Positions 16,205 through 23,504 of a stretch of 64,000 bases of DNA are shown in pieces. Within the stretch, counting starts at the first letter, position 1. Every line of letters starts with the position of its first letter. The notes under the pieces are model-generated. The model searched no databases. It was not told the DNA's origin and was given only the letters and a program-made list of their open reading frames with translations. Origin of the DNA: Limnohabitans sp. 15K (GTDB lineage: Bacteria > Pseudomonadota > Gammaproteobacteria > Burkholderiales > Burkholderiaceae_C); assembly GCF_002778285.1 (NCBI RefSeq), contig NZ_NESM01000001.1:266529-330528 (forward strand). The letters run 5' to 3'. The position numbers and the translations under genes are program-made.

Positions 16205-17896
16205 ATGAGCCCCCAAGAAATCCTGAGCACTTACGGCCCCCGCGAATCCATGGAATACGACGTGGTCGTGGTCGGTGGCGGCCCTGGCGGCCTGTCTACT
16301 GCCATTCGACTCAAACAACTGGCCGCTGAAAAAGGCCAGGACGTGTCGGTGGTCGTGCTGGAAAAAGGCGGCGAGCCCGGCGCGCACATCTTGTCCGGCG
16401 CCATCATGGACCCCAAAGCACTGACCGAACTGTTTCCCAACTGGAAAGAACTGGGCGCCCCGCTGAACCAGCCCGTGACCGACGACGCCTGGAGCTTTTT
16501 GTCTGAAACCGGTGCCACCCGCACCCCCGGCATCTTCTTGCCCGAGTGCGCACAAAACCACGGCAACTACATCATCAGCCTGAGTAATTTCACCCGCTGG
16601 TTGGGCCAACAGGCCGAAAACCTGGGCGTGGAAATCTTCCCCGGTTTCACCGCCGCCGAAGTGCTTTACAACGAAGACGGCTCCGTCAAAGGTGTGGCCA
16701 CCGGCAATCTGGGCGTGGGCAAAGACGGCGAACCCACCGAAAACTTCCAGCTGGGCATGGAACTGCACGCCAAGTACACCGTGTTTGCCGAAGGCGCACG
16801 CGGCCATTTGGGCAAGCAGTTGATCGCCAAATACAAACTCGATGAAGGCCGCGACCCGCAGACCTACGGCATCGGCATCAAGGAAGTCTGGGAGATTGAT
16901 CCTTCGCGCCACACACCCGGTTTTGTGATGCACACCGCTGGCTGGCCCATGAACAACGACACCTACGGCGGTGCGTTCATGTACCACATGGAGGACAACA
17001 AAATCGCCATTGGCTACGTGGTCGGTCTGGACTATGCCAACCCCTGGCTCAGCCCATTTGAAGAGCTCCAGCGCTGGAAAACCCACAACAACATCAAGTG
17101 GCATTTCACCAACGACAAGGGCGAGGTCAATGCCAAGCGCATCGGCTACGGTGCCCGAGCCATCACGGCAGGCGGCTTGATGAGCCTGCCCAAAACCGTC
17201 TTCCCAGGAGGTGCCTTGGTCGGCTGCGATGCGGGTTACCTGAACGTGAGCCGCATCAAAGGCAGCCACGCCGCCATCAAAACAGGCATGCTGGCTGCCG
17301 AAGCGGCTTACGACGCCATCGTGGCGGGCCGCCAGCATGACGAGCTGAGTGCCTACCCCGAGGCTTTTGAAGCCAGCTGGCTCTACACCGAACTGAACAA
17401 GTCACGCAACTTCAAGACCTGGTTCAAGAAGGGCCTGACGGTGGCCACACTCATGAACGGTTTCGAGCAGTTCGTGCTGCGCGGGCACATGCCCTGGACG
17501 CTGCGCCGCGACAAAGCCGACCACACGTATCTGAAGCCTGCGGCCGATTGCCCCAAGATCGATTACCCCAAGCCCGATGGCAAGCTGACCTTTGACCGCC
17601 TCTCCAGCGTCTTCATCAGCAACACCAACCACGAAGAAAACCAGCCCGCTCACCTGACGCTCAAAGACGCAACTGTGCCGGTGAACATCAACCTGGCCAA
17701 GTACGGAGGCCCCGAGGCGCGTTACTGCCCTGCCGGGGTGTACGAGTACGTCAAGAACGCGGACAACTCGGACCGTCTGCAGATCAACGCGCAAAACTGC
17801 GTGCACTGCAAGACCTGTGACATCAAGGACCCCACACAAAACATCGTCTGGGTCACGCCCGAAGGCGGCGGCGGGCCCAATTACACAGGCATGTGA
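16205..17896 (+). CDS. Electron transfer flavoprotein-ubiquinone oxidoreductase (ETF-QO)
   Basis: 563 residues from the ATG at 16205 (GAAGAG upstream); a TTG 27 bp earlier is less likely. The N-terminus carries the FAD dinucleotide fold VVVVGGGPGGLSTAIRL and EKGGEPGAHILSGAIMDPKA. The C-terminal ferredoxin-like domain supplies the 4Fe-4S ligands in ARYCPAGVYEYV and NAQNCVHCKTCDIKDPTQNI. It is a monotopic inner-membrane enzyme passing electrons from reduced ETF, loaded by acyl-CoA and other dehydrogenases, to ubiquinone. Length and motifs are complete. It would serve the acyl-CoA catabolism suggested by the flanking genes, though etfAB are not in this window. Confidence 0.96.
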   Translation: MSPQEILSTYGPRESMEYDVVVVGGGPGGLSTAIRLKQLAAEKGQDVSVVVLEKGGEPGAHILSGAIMDPKALTELFPNWKELGAPLNQPVTDDAWSFLSETGATRTPGIFLPECAQNHGNYIISLSNFTRWLGQQAENLGVEIFPGFTAAEVLYNEDGSVKGVATGNLGVGKDGEPTENFQLGMELHAKYTVFAEGARGHLGKQLIAKYKLDEGRDPQTYGIGIKEVWEIDPSRHTPGFVMHTAGWPMNNDTYGGAFMYHMEDNKIAIGYVVGLDYANPWLSPFEELQRWKTHNNIKWHFTNDKGEVNAKRIGYGARAITAGGLMSLPKTVFPGGALVGCDAGYLNVSRIKGSHAAIKTGMLAAEAAYDAIVAGRQHDELSAYPEAFEASWLYTELNKSRNFKTWFKKGLTVATLMNGFEQFVLRGHMPWTLRRDKADHTYLKPAADCPKIDYPKPDGKLTFDRLSSVFISNTNHEENQPAHLTLKDATVPVNINLAKYGGPEARYCPAGVYEYVKNADNSDRLQINAQNCVHCKTCDIKDPTQNIVWVTPEGGGGPNYTGM

Positions 17897-17909
17897 CAGG
17901 GCAACCGAG

Positions 17910-17927
17910 AGGCCCTTGGGGCCTTTT
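17910..17927 (+). terminator. Rho-independent terminator after ETF-QO
   Basis: AGGCCC (17910-17915), loop TTG, GGGCCT (17919-17924), then TTT and a T-rich stretch, 14 bp after the ETF-QO stop. It is a short but GC-rich hairpin and the natural end of that transcript. Confidence 0.6.
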
Positions 17928-18024
17928 GGTTGGCGTGAACAGACTGCGAAGTTCGCCACCAGAAATTCGACACCCCCGCGAAAACCCGTAGTCCAACCCG
18001 CCAGCTAACGCGCCATAATCAAAT

Positions 18025-18050
18025 TTGTATGACAAGTTACTTTTTGTCAT
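18025..18050. promoter_or_regulatory. Candidate operator upstream of TRAP transporter operon
   Basis: Two overlapping palindromes: TTGTATGACAA (18025-18035), which fits the FadR-type GntR consensus TNGTNNNACNA, and ATGACAA / TTGTCAT (18029-18035 / 18044-18050) with an 8-bp spacer. A CATAAT (18014-18019) just upstream could be the -10 box, so binding here would repress. TRAP operons are often GntR-controlled, but no gntR gene is adjacent. Confidence 0.45.
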
Positions 18051-18081
18051 CGCACCCACAATTTTCAACAGGAGACTTTCA

Positions 18082-19053
18082 ATGAAACTGAACAAACTGG
18101 CCCTGGGCCTGAGCCTTTCTTTGGGTTTGGTGGGCGCAGCATCTGCGCAAACAGTCCTGAAACTGGGCTACGCCACGGCGGCCTCTTCGCACTACGGTGT
18201 CGGCTCCACGGTGTTTTGTGACGAAGTCGAAAAAGGCACACAAGGCCGCTACAAGTGCCAGCAGTTCCCCTCCAGTGCCTTGGGTGGTGAGCGCGAAATG
18301 ATCGAAGCGGTGCAACTGGGCACGCTCGACATCGTCAACACCTCTACCGGCCCCGTGGGCAACTTTGTGCCCGAAGTCAAGATCGTGGACATCCCCTTCC
18401 TGTTCCGTGACTACGACCACGCCCGCAAGGTGATGGACGGCGAAATCGGCCAAGACATTCTGACCAAGTTCCCAGCCAAAGGCTTGGTGGCTTTGGGTTG
18501 GACTGAAAACGGCTTCCGCCACATGACCAACAACAAACGTGCCATCGTCAAGCCCGGTGATGCATCGGGTCTGAAAATGCGCACCATGGAAAACAAGGTG
18601 CACATGGACGGCTACAAAACCTTCGGCATCCAGCCCACGCCCATGGCCTTCCCTGAAGTGTTTGGCGCTTTGCAACAAGGCACTGTGGACGGTCAGGAAA
18701 ACCCGATCCCTGTGATCTTGGCCTCCAAGTTCTCTCAAGTACAAAAGCACCTGTCTCTGACGGGCCACGTTTACTCGCCGGGTCTGTTGATCACCTCGCC
18801 TCGCCTGATGAACAAGCTGAGCGACGCCGACAAAAAGGTGTTTTACGAAGCCACGCAAAAAGCCAAAGTGGCGCAGCGTAAAAAGGTCAACGACGACGAG
18901 AACTCTGGCATTGCCCAATTGGAAAAAGACGGCATGACGGTGGTCCGCAAAGTGGATGGCCAAGCCTTCCGTGATGCTTTGGCACCAGCGTATGCGTCCT
19001 ACTCCAAAGAGTTTGGTGCTGATAACATCCGCAAGATCCAGAACATCCGCTGA
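18082..19053 (+). CDS. TRAP transporter substrate-binding protein, DctP family
   Basis: 323 residues. Residues 1-23 are a Sec signal peptide (LALGLSLSLGLVGAASA-QT), so the protein is periplasmic. The mature part follows the DctP fold: VLKLGYATAASSHYGVGS, FPSSALGGEREMIEAVQLGT, and the Arg-containing LKMRTMENKVHMDGYK segment that normally carries the arginine binding the substrate carboxylate, then QQGTVDGQENPI. DctP proteins capture organic acids and hand them to the DctQM sodium symporter encoded next. The ligand is unknown. GGAGA lies before the ATG; a candidate repressor operator lies about 32 bp upstream. Confidence 0.93.
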   Translation: MKLNKLALGLSLSLGLVGAASAQTVLKLGYATAASSHYGVGSTVFCDEVEKGTQGRYKCQQFPSSALGGEREMIEAVQLGTLDIVNTSTGPVGNFVPEVKIVDIPFLFRDYDHARKVMDGEIGQDILTKFPAKGLVALGWTENGFRHMTNNKRAIVKPGDASGLKMRTMENKVHMDGYKTFGIQPTPMAFPEVFGALQQGTVDGQENPIPVILASKFSQVQKHLSLTGHVYSPGLLITSPRLMNKLSDADKKVFYEATQKAKVAQRKKVNDDENSGIAQLEKDGMTVVRKVDGQAFRDALAPAYASYSKEFGADNIRKIQNIR

Positions 19054-19072
19054 TTTTCAACTTGCGCAGGAC

Positions 19073-19108
19073 AGGCCTGTCTCAACGTCATGTTGAACAG
19101 GCCTTTTT
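19073..19108 (+). terminator. Intra-operon hairpin (attenuator or mRNA-stabilising)
   Basis: AGGCCTGT-C-TCAAC (19073-19086) pairs with GTTGA-ACAGGCCT (19092-19104) around a short loop, followed by four further T residues. It lies between the binding-protein gene and the permease genes. Such partial terminators usually give higher expression of the binding protein than of the membrane subunits. Confidence 0.6.
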
Positions 19109-19141
19109 GATGGGTCCACGGCTTTTGACAGAGCGAAGCAC

Positions 19142-19654
19142 ATGAAAAAATTTGAAGACTACTTTCTCGCTTTTAACCGCTGGACCCTGATTCTGATTTT
19201 GGGCGCCATGTCGGTGATCATCTTCACCAATGTGGTGCTGCGTTACACCACTGACCAGTCGATCGAATGGGCCGAAGAAGTCGCGCGCCACATGATGATC
19301 TGGCTGACCTTTGTCGGCTGCGGTCCCGTGTTGCGTTATGGCGGCCACATCGCCATTGATAACCTGCAAGATGCTTTGCCCAACCGTGCGGCTCAGTTGC
19401 TGCGGCTTTTGATTGCACTGCTGATCACCGGGTTTTGTATTTTTGCCATCTGGTTTGGCCTGCAGTACATGGACCGCACCCAATACCAAATCACCCCCGC
19501 CACTCAGATTTCGTTCGCCTGGATTTACCTGGCCTTGCCGCTGGGCATGAGCATGACCCTGATCCACTGGCTGCTGATTGTGCGCAGCTACATTGCCCGC
19601 CGCGAGTTCGCGAGCGACGCCCACTTTGACGCCACCGCGAGTGCATCCCTATGA
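19142..19654 (+). CDS. TRAP transporter small permease, DctQ family
   Basis: 170 residues with four predicted transmembrane helices (about 15-37, 50-68, 88-110, 130-150), the normal DctQ topology. The family signature between helices 1 and 2 is present: TDQSIEWAEEVARHMMIWLTF (the E-E-x-x-R-x-x-x-x-W region). DctQ partners DctM in the inner membrane and is needed for transport. Its stop overlaps the dctM start in ATGA, implying translational coupling. Confidence 0.93.
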   Translation: MKKFEDYFLAFNRWTLILILGAMSVIIFTNVVLRYTTDQSIEWAEEVARHMMIWLTFVGCGPVLRYGGHIAIDNLQDALPNRAAQLLRLLIALLITGFCIFAIWFGLQYMDRTQYQITPATQISFAWIYLALPLGMSMTLIHWLLIVRSYIARREFASDAHFDATASASL

Positions 19655-20943
19655 GCGCCAGCCTGATCCTTTTGATTTCTGCCTGCATTTATTTGGCGAT
19701 CGGTGTGCCTGTGGCTTTTGCCCTGGGCCTGTCAACAGTCACCGCCTTGGTGCTGTCGGATGCCTACCCGATGCTGGCCCTGCTCAAGGAAACCTTCACC
19801 GGGGTAGACAGCTTCCCGCTCATGGCCGTGCCCTTCTTCATTTTGGCCGCCGAGTTGATGAGTGGCGGCTCGCTCACCGAAGTGCTGCTCAAGTTTGCGG
19901 GCCAATTTGTGGGACATAAGCGTGGCGGCCTCGGTTACACCAACGTGGTGTCACTCACCTTCTTTTCGGGCATCTCGGGCTCGGCCTTGGCCGACGCCGC
20001 AGGCCCCGGCTCCATGCTGATTCGCATGATGGACAAGGCGGGCTACGGCCGACCTTATGCCGCAGCACTCACGGCGTCCACGGCCATCGTGGGGCCGATC
20101 ATCCCGCCCTCGATCATCATGATCATTTACGCCCTGGCCGACGACAACGTCTCGGTAGGCGCGCTGTTCATTGCTGGGCTGATTCCGGGTGTGTTGATCG
20201 CCGGGGCCATGTGCGTGGTGAACTATTACGTCTCCAAGCAACGCAACTACAAGGGCGATGGGCAAATGCCCTCGGGCCCTGAGATTTTGTCGACCACCTG
20301 GAAGGCACTACCCGCCATCTTGCTGCCCGTGCTGATTTTGGGCGGCATGCGCGCTGGCTGGTTCACGCCCACTGAGGCATCGGTGGTCGCGGTGTTTTAT
20401 GCGCTGATCTGCGGTAAGTATGTCTACCGCACGCTGGAATGGAAGGCCGTGCCCGACATCCTCTCGCGATCGGCTTTGCTCACTGCGTCGGTGCTGTTGA
20501 TCATTGGCACCTCTGCTTCGTTTGCATGGATCCTGACCATCGAAGGCATGCCGCAAATGGTGGCCAATTGGATCTCTGGGATGAACCTCAGCACATGGGG
20601 TTTCCTGATCGTGATCAACGTTTTCTTGCTGATTTTTGGCATCTTCATCGAGCCGTTGCCTGGCGTTATGGTGCTGGTGCCGATCTTGGCCCCTGTGGCC
20701 GCCAAGCTGGGCATCGACCCCATTCACTTTGCGATGGTGGTGATCTACAACCTCACGCTGGGCATGATCACGCCACCCGTTGGCGGTTTGCTGTTCGTCA
20801 CCTCCAACGTGTCCAAGGTGCCGCTGAGCGACCTCACCCGAGAGCTCAAACCCTTCCTGTGGGCACACGGCGTGGTGCTGGTGCTGCTGACCTTTGTGCC
20901 GGCCCTGTCCAACTGGCTGCCGCATGTGATGGGCTTCAAATAA
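19651..20943 (+). CDS. TRAP transporter large permease, DctM family
   Basis: 430 residues, strongly hydrophobic with about twelve membrane helices. DctM hallmarks: PFFILAAELMSGGSLTEVLL, GSALADAAGPGSMLIRMM, ASTAIVGPIIPPSIIMIIYA and the C-terminal LGMITPPVGGLLFVTSNVSK. It is the sodium-coupled symporter channel of the TRAP system formed with the upstream DctP and DctQ proteins. It is the last gene of the operon; a TTCG-loop hairpin follows. Confidence 0.95.
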   Translation: MSASLILLISACIYLAIGVPVAFALGLSTVTALVLSDAYPMLALLKETFTGVDSFPLMAVPFFILAAELMSGGSLTEVLLKFAGQFVGHKRGGLGYTNVVSLTFFSGISGSALADAAGPGSMLIRMMDKAGYGRPYAAALTASTAIVGPIIPPSIIMIIYALADDNVSVGALFIAGLIPGVLIAGAMCVVNYYVSKQRNYKGDGQMPSGPEILSTTWKALPAILLPVLILGGMRAGWFTPTEASVVAVFYALICGKYVYRTLEWKAVPDILSRSALLTASVLLIIGTSASFAWILTIEGMPQMVANWISGMNLSTWGFLIVINVFLLIFGIFIEPLPGVMVLVPILAPVAAKLGIDPIHFAMVVIYNLTLGMITPPVGGLLFVTSNVSKVPLSDLTRELKPFLWAHGVVLVLLTFVPALSNWLPHVMGFK

Positions 20944-20968
20944 GCCTCTGCCTATAATTTGAAAATAT

Positions 20969-20990
20969 CAAACGCCCTTCGGGGCGTTTG
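20969..20990. terminator. Terminator-like hairpin after the TRAP operon
   Basis: Perfect 9-bp stem CAAACGCCC / GGGCGTTTG closed by a stable TTCG tetraloop, 25 bp after the dctM stop. The following T-tract is interrupted (CTCTTATT), so it may work bidirectionally or as a stabilising end. Confidence 0.65.
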
Positions 20991-21025
20991 CTCTTATTGA
21001 AGCCCTGTTTTTCCGGAATCCACCC

Positions 21026-21391
21026 ATGTCCTTCCTTTTTTCTGACGAGCACACCTGGTTGCAACGCGATGGCGATACAGCCGTGATGGGCATCACCGTG
21101 CATGCCCAAGACACCTTGGGCGACATCGTGTTTGTCGACCTGCCCGAGATTGGCAAAAGCTTTGCCGCCAAAGAAGTGGCTGGCGTGGTCGAGTCGGTGA
21201 AAGCCGCGGCCGATGTGCACATGCCTGCCGGGGGAGAGATCCTCGAAGTCAATGAAGCCTTGCGTGCCGATCCCTCTTTGGCCAACTCGGACCCTTTGGG
21301 GGCCGGTTGGTTCTTCAAGGTCAAATTGACAAAGTTATCTGACCTGGACGCCTTGCACGACGAGGCCAATTACAAAAAACTCACCGACTGA
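21026..21391 (+). CDS. gcvH: Glycine cleavage system H protein (stand-alone)
   Basis: 121 residues, near the normal GcvH length. The lipoyl domain is complete: FLFSDEHTWLQRDGD at the start, GDIVFVDLPEIGK, and the lipoylated lysine in VAGVVESVKAAADVHMPAGG (about Lys63). H protein carries the aminomethyl group between the P, T and L proteins of glycine cleavage. What is odd is that neither gcvT nor gcvP flanks it: upstream is a TRAP operon and downstream a glycine riboswitch plus a DadA-type gene. It could serve a remote gcvTP or act as an alternative lipoyl carrier. GGAAT lies before the ATG. Confidence 0.93.
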   Translation: MSFLFSDEHTWLQRDGDTAVMGITVHAQDTLGDIVFVDLPEIGKSFAAKEVAGVVESVKAAADVHMPAGGEILEVNEALRADPSLANSDPLGAGWFFKVKLTKLSDLDALHDEANYKKLTD

Positions 21392-21406
21392 TTTTTTGTC
21401 ATGGGC

Positions 21407-21435
21407 CTGCCAGACTTGAATTCAGGCCGTAGAAT
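21407..21435 (+). promoter_or_regulatory. Putative promoter of the glycine-riboswitch transcript
   Basis: CTGCCA (21407-21412) and TAGAAT (21430-21435) separated by 17 bp, each 4 or 5 of 6 matches to sigma-70 boxes, would start transcription near 21442, just ahead of the leader hairpins. Weak by eye; read-through from gcvH is an alternative. Confidence 0.35.
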
Positions 21436-21446
21436 CTAAAACACAA

Positions 21447-21495
21447 GGGTGACGCCGGTTTTGCAACCGTCGCCCCGAGTCGGATCCAGTCCGAC
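21447..21495 (+). other. Two leader hairpins upstream of the glycine aptamers
   Basis: Hairpin 1: GGGTGA / TCGCCC (21447-21452 / 21470-21475, one G-U pair) enclosing CGGTT / AACCG around TTGC. Hairpin 2: GTCGGA / TCCGAC (21479-21484 / 21490-21495) around TCCAG. They are not part of the consensus glycine aptamer. They may end the gcvH transcript or insulate aptamer folding. Confidence 0.5.
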
Positions 21496-21496
21496 G

Positions 21497-21759
21497 TTCA
21501 CTGTGGGAGAGCTTGGGGGCCAAAGGCCCTCAACGCCGAAGGAGCAACCACCCCGGAAACTCTCAGGCAAAAGGACCGTGGTGAACAAAGCACTCTGAAG
21601 AGTTGCCGGGATTCGTCCCCCGGCACACCGCAGGAGCAAGCCCCAGCCTTTCTGGCTGCAGGGTGAATCTCTCAGGTTTCAAACAGAGGGGGTCGTTCTG
21701 CACACATCCGGTGTGCAGTTCGTCCATCCGTTTGAGACGTTTCACTGAGAGAAAATTCG
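21497..21759 (+). promoter_or_regulatory. Tandem glycine riboswitch with expression platform for dadA
   Basis: Two glycine aptamers in tandem. Aptamer 1 (21497-21585) closes with TTCAC / GTGAA and contains GGGAGAGC, CGCCGAAGGAGCAA and AAACTCTCAGGCAAAAGGAC. Aptamer 2 (about 21591-21690) closes with CTCTG / CAGAG and contains CGCAGGAGCAAGC and GAATCTCTCAGGTTTCAAAC. These are the conserved core strings of the gcvT-type RNA. Downstream is an 8-bp hairpin CTGCACAC / GTGTGCAG (21698-21718) without a U-run. CTGAGAGA (21745-21752), covering the dadA Shine-Dalgarno, is perfectly complementary to TCTCTCAG (21668-21675) in the aptamer 2 core. Glycine binding would free the site, giving a translational ON switch. 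Confidence 0.93.
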
Positions 21760-23019
21760 ATGAAAAAAAACATAGTCATCATTGGCGGCGGCATCACCGG
21801 CATCACATCCGCCTACGCCCTGGCCCAACAAGGCCTTCAAGTCACCCTGATCGAGAAAAACCGCTACCCCGGCATGGAAACGTCCTACGCCAACGGCGGC
21901 CAGTTGTCGGCCTCCAATGCCGAGGTCTGGACCCATCCCTCCACCATCGTCAAGGGTCTGAAATGGATGCTCAAGAGCGATGCGCCTTTGCTCATGAACC
22001 CTGCGCCCACATGGCACAAACTCAGCTGGATGGCCGAGTTCGTCGCCGCCATTCCCAAGTACAAAGACAACACCATTGCCACCACGCAGTTGGCCATTCA
22101 ATCACGCGAGCACCACTTTGCCTGGGCCAAAGCAGAAGGCATTGACTTTGACCACAAGCGCGAAGGCATCCTGCACATCTACCGCGACAAAAAAGGGTTT
22201 GACCATGCAGGCGAAGTCTCCAAACTGTTGGCCCAAGGCGGCCTGCCGCGCCGCGCTGTGACCCCCGACGAAATGAAGGCCATTGAGCCCACGCTGCAAG
22301 GCCAGTACTACGGCGGCTATTTCACCGAAAGTGACTCGACAGGCGACATCCACAAATTCACCTTCGGCTTGGCCAAGGCTTGCGAACGCCTGGGCGTGAA
22401 GATCCTGACCGAGCACCAAGTGTTGAATGTCGCATCCAACGGCCAAACCGCCACCGTGCAGGTGCAGCACCAAGGCCAGACCGAGACCCTCAGCTTTGAC
22501 AGCATCGTGATTTGCGCTGGCGTGCACGGGCGCAAACTGGCCGAGCAACTGGGCGACCGCTTGAACATCTACCCCGTCAAGGGCTATTCGATCACCGTGG
22601 GCTTGAACGACGCCGCCAGCCAAGCCGCCGCCCCGCAGGTGAGCCTGCTGGACGACGAGACCAAGCTGGTCACCAGCCGTTTGGGGACTGACCGTTTCCG
22701 CGTGGCGGGCACCGCCGAGTTCAATGGCATTGACCTGGACATCCGCGCCGACCGCATAAAACCCTTGGTCAACTGGGTCAACCAATGCTTTCCAGGCGTG
22801 GACACCCGCCGCGTGGAGCCTTGGGCGGGCCTGCGTCCCATGATGCCCAACATGCTGCCGCGTGTGGGGGCAGGCAAGAAAGCCAATGTGTTCTACAACA
22901 CAGGCCATGGCCACTTGGGCTGGACGCTGAGCGCCATCACGGCGCACCAACTGGCGGGCCATGTAATGAACAGCATGCAGGACAATGTGCGCTCCTTCAT
23001 GACCCCTGCCCACGCCTAA
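21760..23019 (+). CDS. dadA: D-amino-acid dehydrogenase (DadA family), glycine-riboswitch controlled
   Basis: 419 residues, normal for DadA small-subunit-type FAD dehydrogenases. The FAD fold is at the start (IVIIGGGITGITSAYALA, EKNRYPGMETSYANGGQ), and the C-terminus has PWAGLRPMMPNMLPRVG and TGHGHLGWTLSAITA, contacting FAD. The family oxidatively deaminates D-amino acids at the membrane and passes electrons to quinones. Control by a glycine riboswitch suggests that glycine itself, or a compound in equilibrium with it, is a substrate here, producing glyoxylate; that is inference. GAGAG precedes the ATG and may be sequestered by the riboswitch. A GNAT gene follows after 2 bp. Confidence 0.92.
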   Translation: MKKNIVIIGGGITGITSAYALAQQGLQVTLIEKNRYPGMETSYANGGQLSASNAEVWTHPSTIVKGLKWMLKSDAPLLMNPAPTWHKLSWMAEFVAAIPKYKDNTIATTQLAIQSREHHFAWAKAEGIDFDHKREGILHIYRDKKGFDHAGEVSKLLAQGGLPRRAVTPDEMKAIEPTLQGQYYGGYFTESDSTGDIHKFTFGLAKACERLGVKILTEHQVLNVASNGQTATVQVQHQGQTETLSFDSIVICAGVHGRKLAEQLGDRLNIYPVKGYSITVGLNDAASQAAAPQVSLLDDETKLVTSRLGTDRFRVAGTAEFNGIDLDIRADRIKPLVNWVNQCFPGVDTRRVEPWAGLRPMMPNMLPRVGAGKKANVFYNTGHGHLGWTLSAITAHQLAGHVMNSMQDNVRSFMTPAHA

Positions 23020-23021
23020 TC

Positions 23022-23504
23022 ATGTCGCTTCACATCCTGCCCGTTGATTACCAGAACCCGATCCACCGCACGGCGCTGGTGATGTTGCTGGACGCCTACG
23101 CCCAAGACCCGATGGGCGGGGGCGAAGCGCTGGCGCAGGATGTGAAAGCGCGGCTTTGTGATGACTTGGCAGCGCGCAGCGATGCGGCCAGCTTCATCGC
23201 TTGGCTGGACGATGCGCCTGTGGGCTTGGTCAACTGCATCGAGGGGTATTCCACCTTCAAAGCGCAGCCACTGATGAACATCCACGACATCGCTGTGCTG
23301 CCGGGTCACCGGGGCGCGGGCGTCGGTCAGGCCTTGCTGGCGGCGGCCGAGCAACACGCCCAAGCGCGTGGCTGCTGCAAGCTCACGCTGGAGGTGCTGA
23401 CGGGCAACACACGGGCCTTGAAGAGTTACCTCGGGTTTGGCTTTGAGCCTTATGCCCTGGACCCAGCTGCGGGCCAAGCCAGCTTCATGCAGAAGTGGCT
23501 TTAG
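23022..23504 (+). CDS. GNAT-family N-acetyltransferase
   Basis: 160 residues starting MSLHILPVDYQNPIHRTAL, 2 bp after the dadA stop and so likely co-translated with it under the glycine riboswitch. The acetyl-CoA-binding motif A is clear: IHDIAVLPGHRGAGVGQALL (about 87-106, R/Q-x-x-G-x-G/A), followed by KLTLEVLTGNTRALKSYLGF. The acceptor may be an amino acid or amine, given the context. The 3' end overlaps the convergent J-domain gene by 20 bp. Confidence 0.9.
   Translation: MSLHILPVDYQNPIHRTALVMLLDAYAQDPMGGGEALAQDVKARLCDDLAARSDAASFIAWLDDAPVGLVNCIEGYSTFKAQPLMNIHDIAVLPGHRGAGVGQALLAAAEQHAQARGCCKLTLEVLTGNTRALKSYLGFGFEPYALDPAAGQASFMQKWL

Noticed and set aside
21501-21511. TGTGGGAGAGC resembling the head of the REP-like hairpin
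   Set aside because: It belongs to the conserved GGGAGAGC stretch of glycine aptamer 1 and lacks the REP stem-loop.
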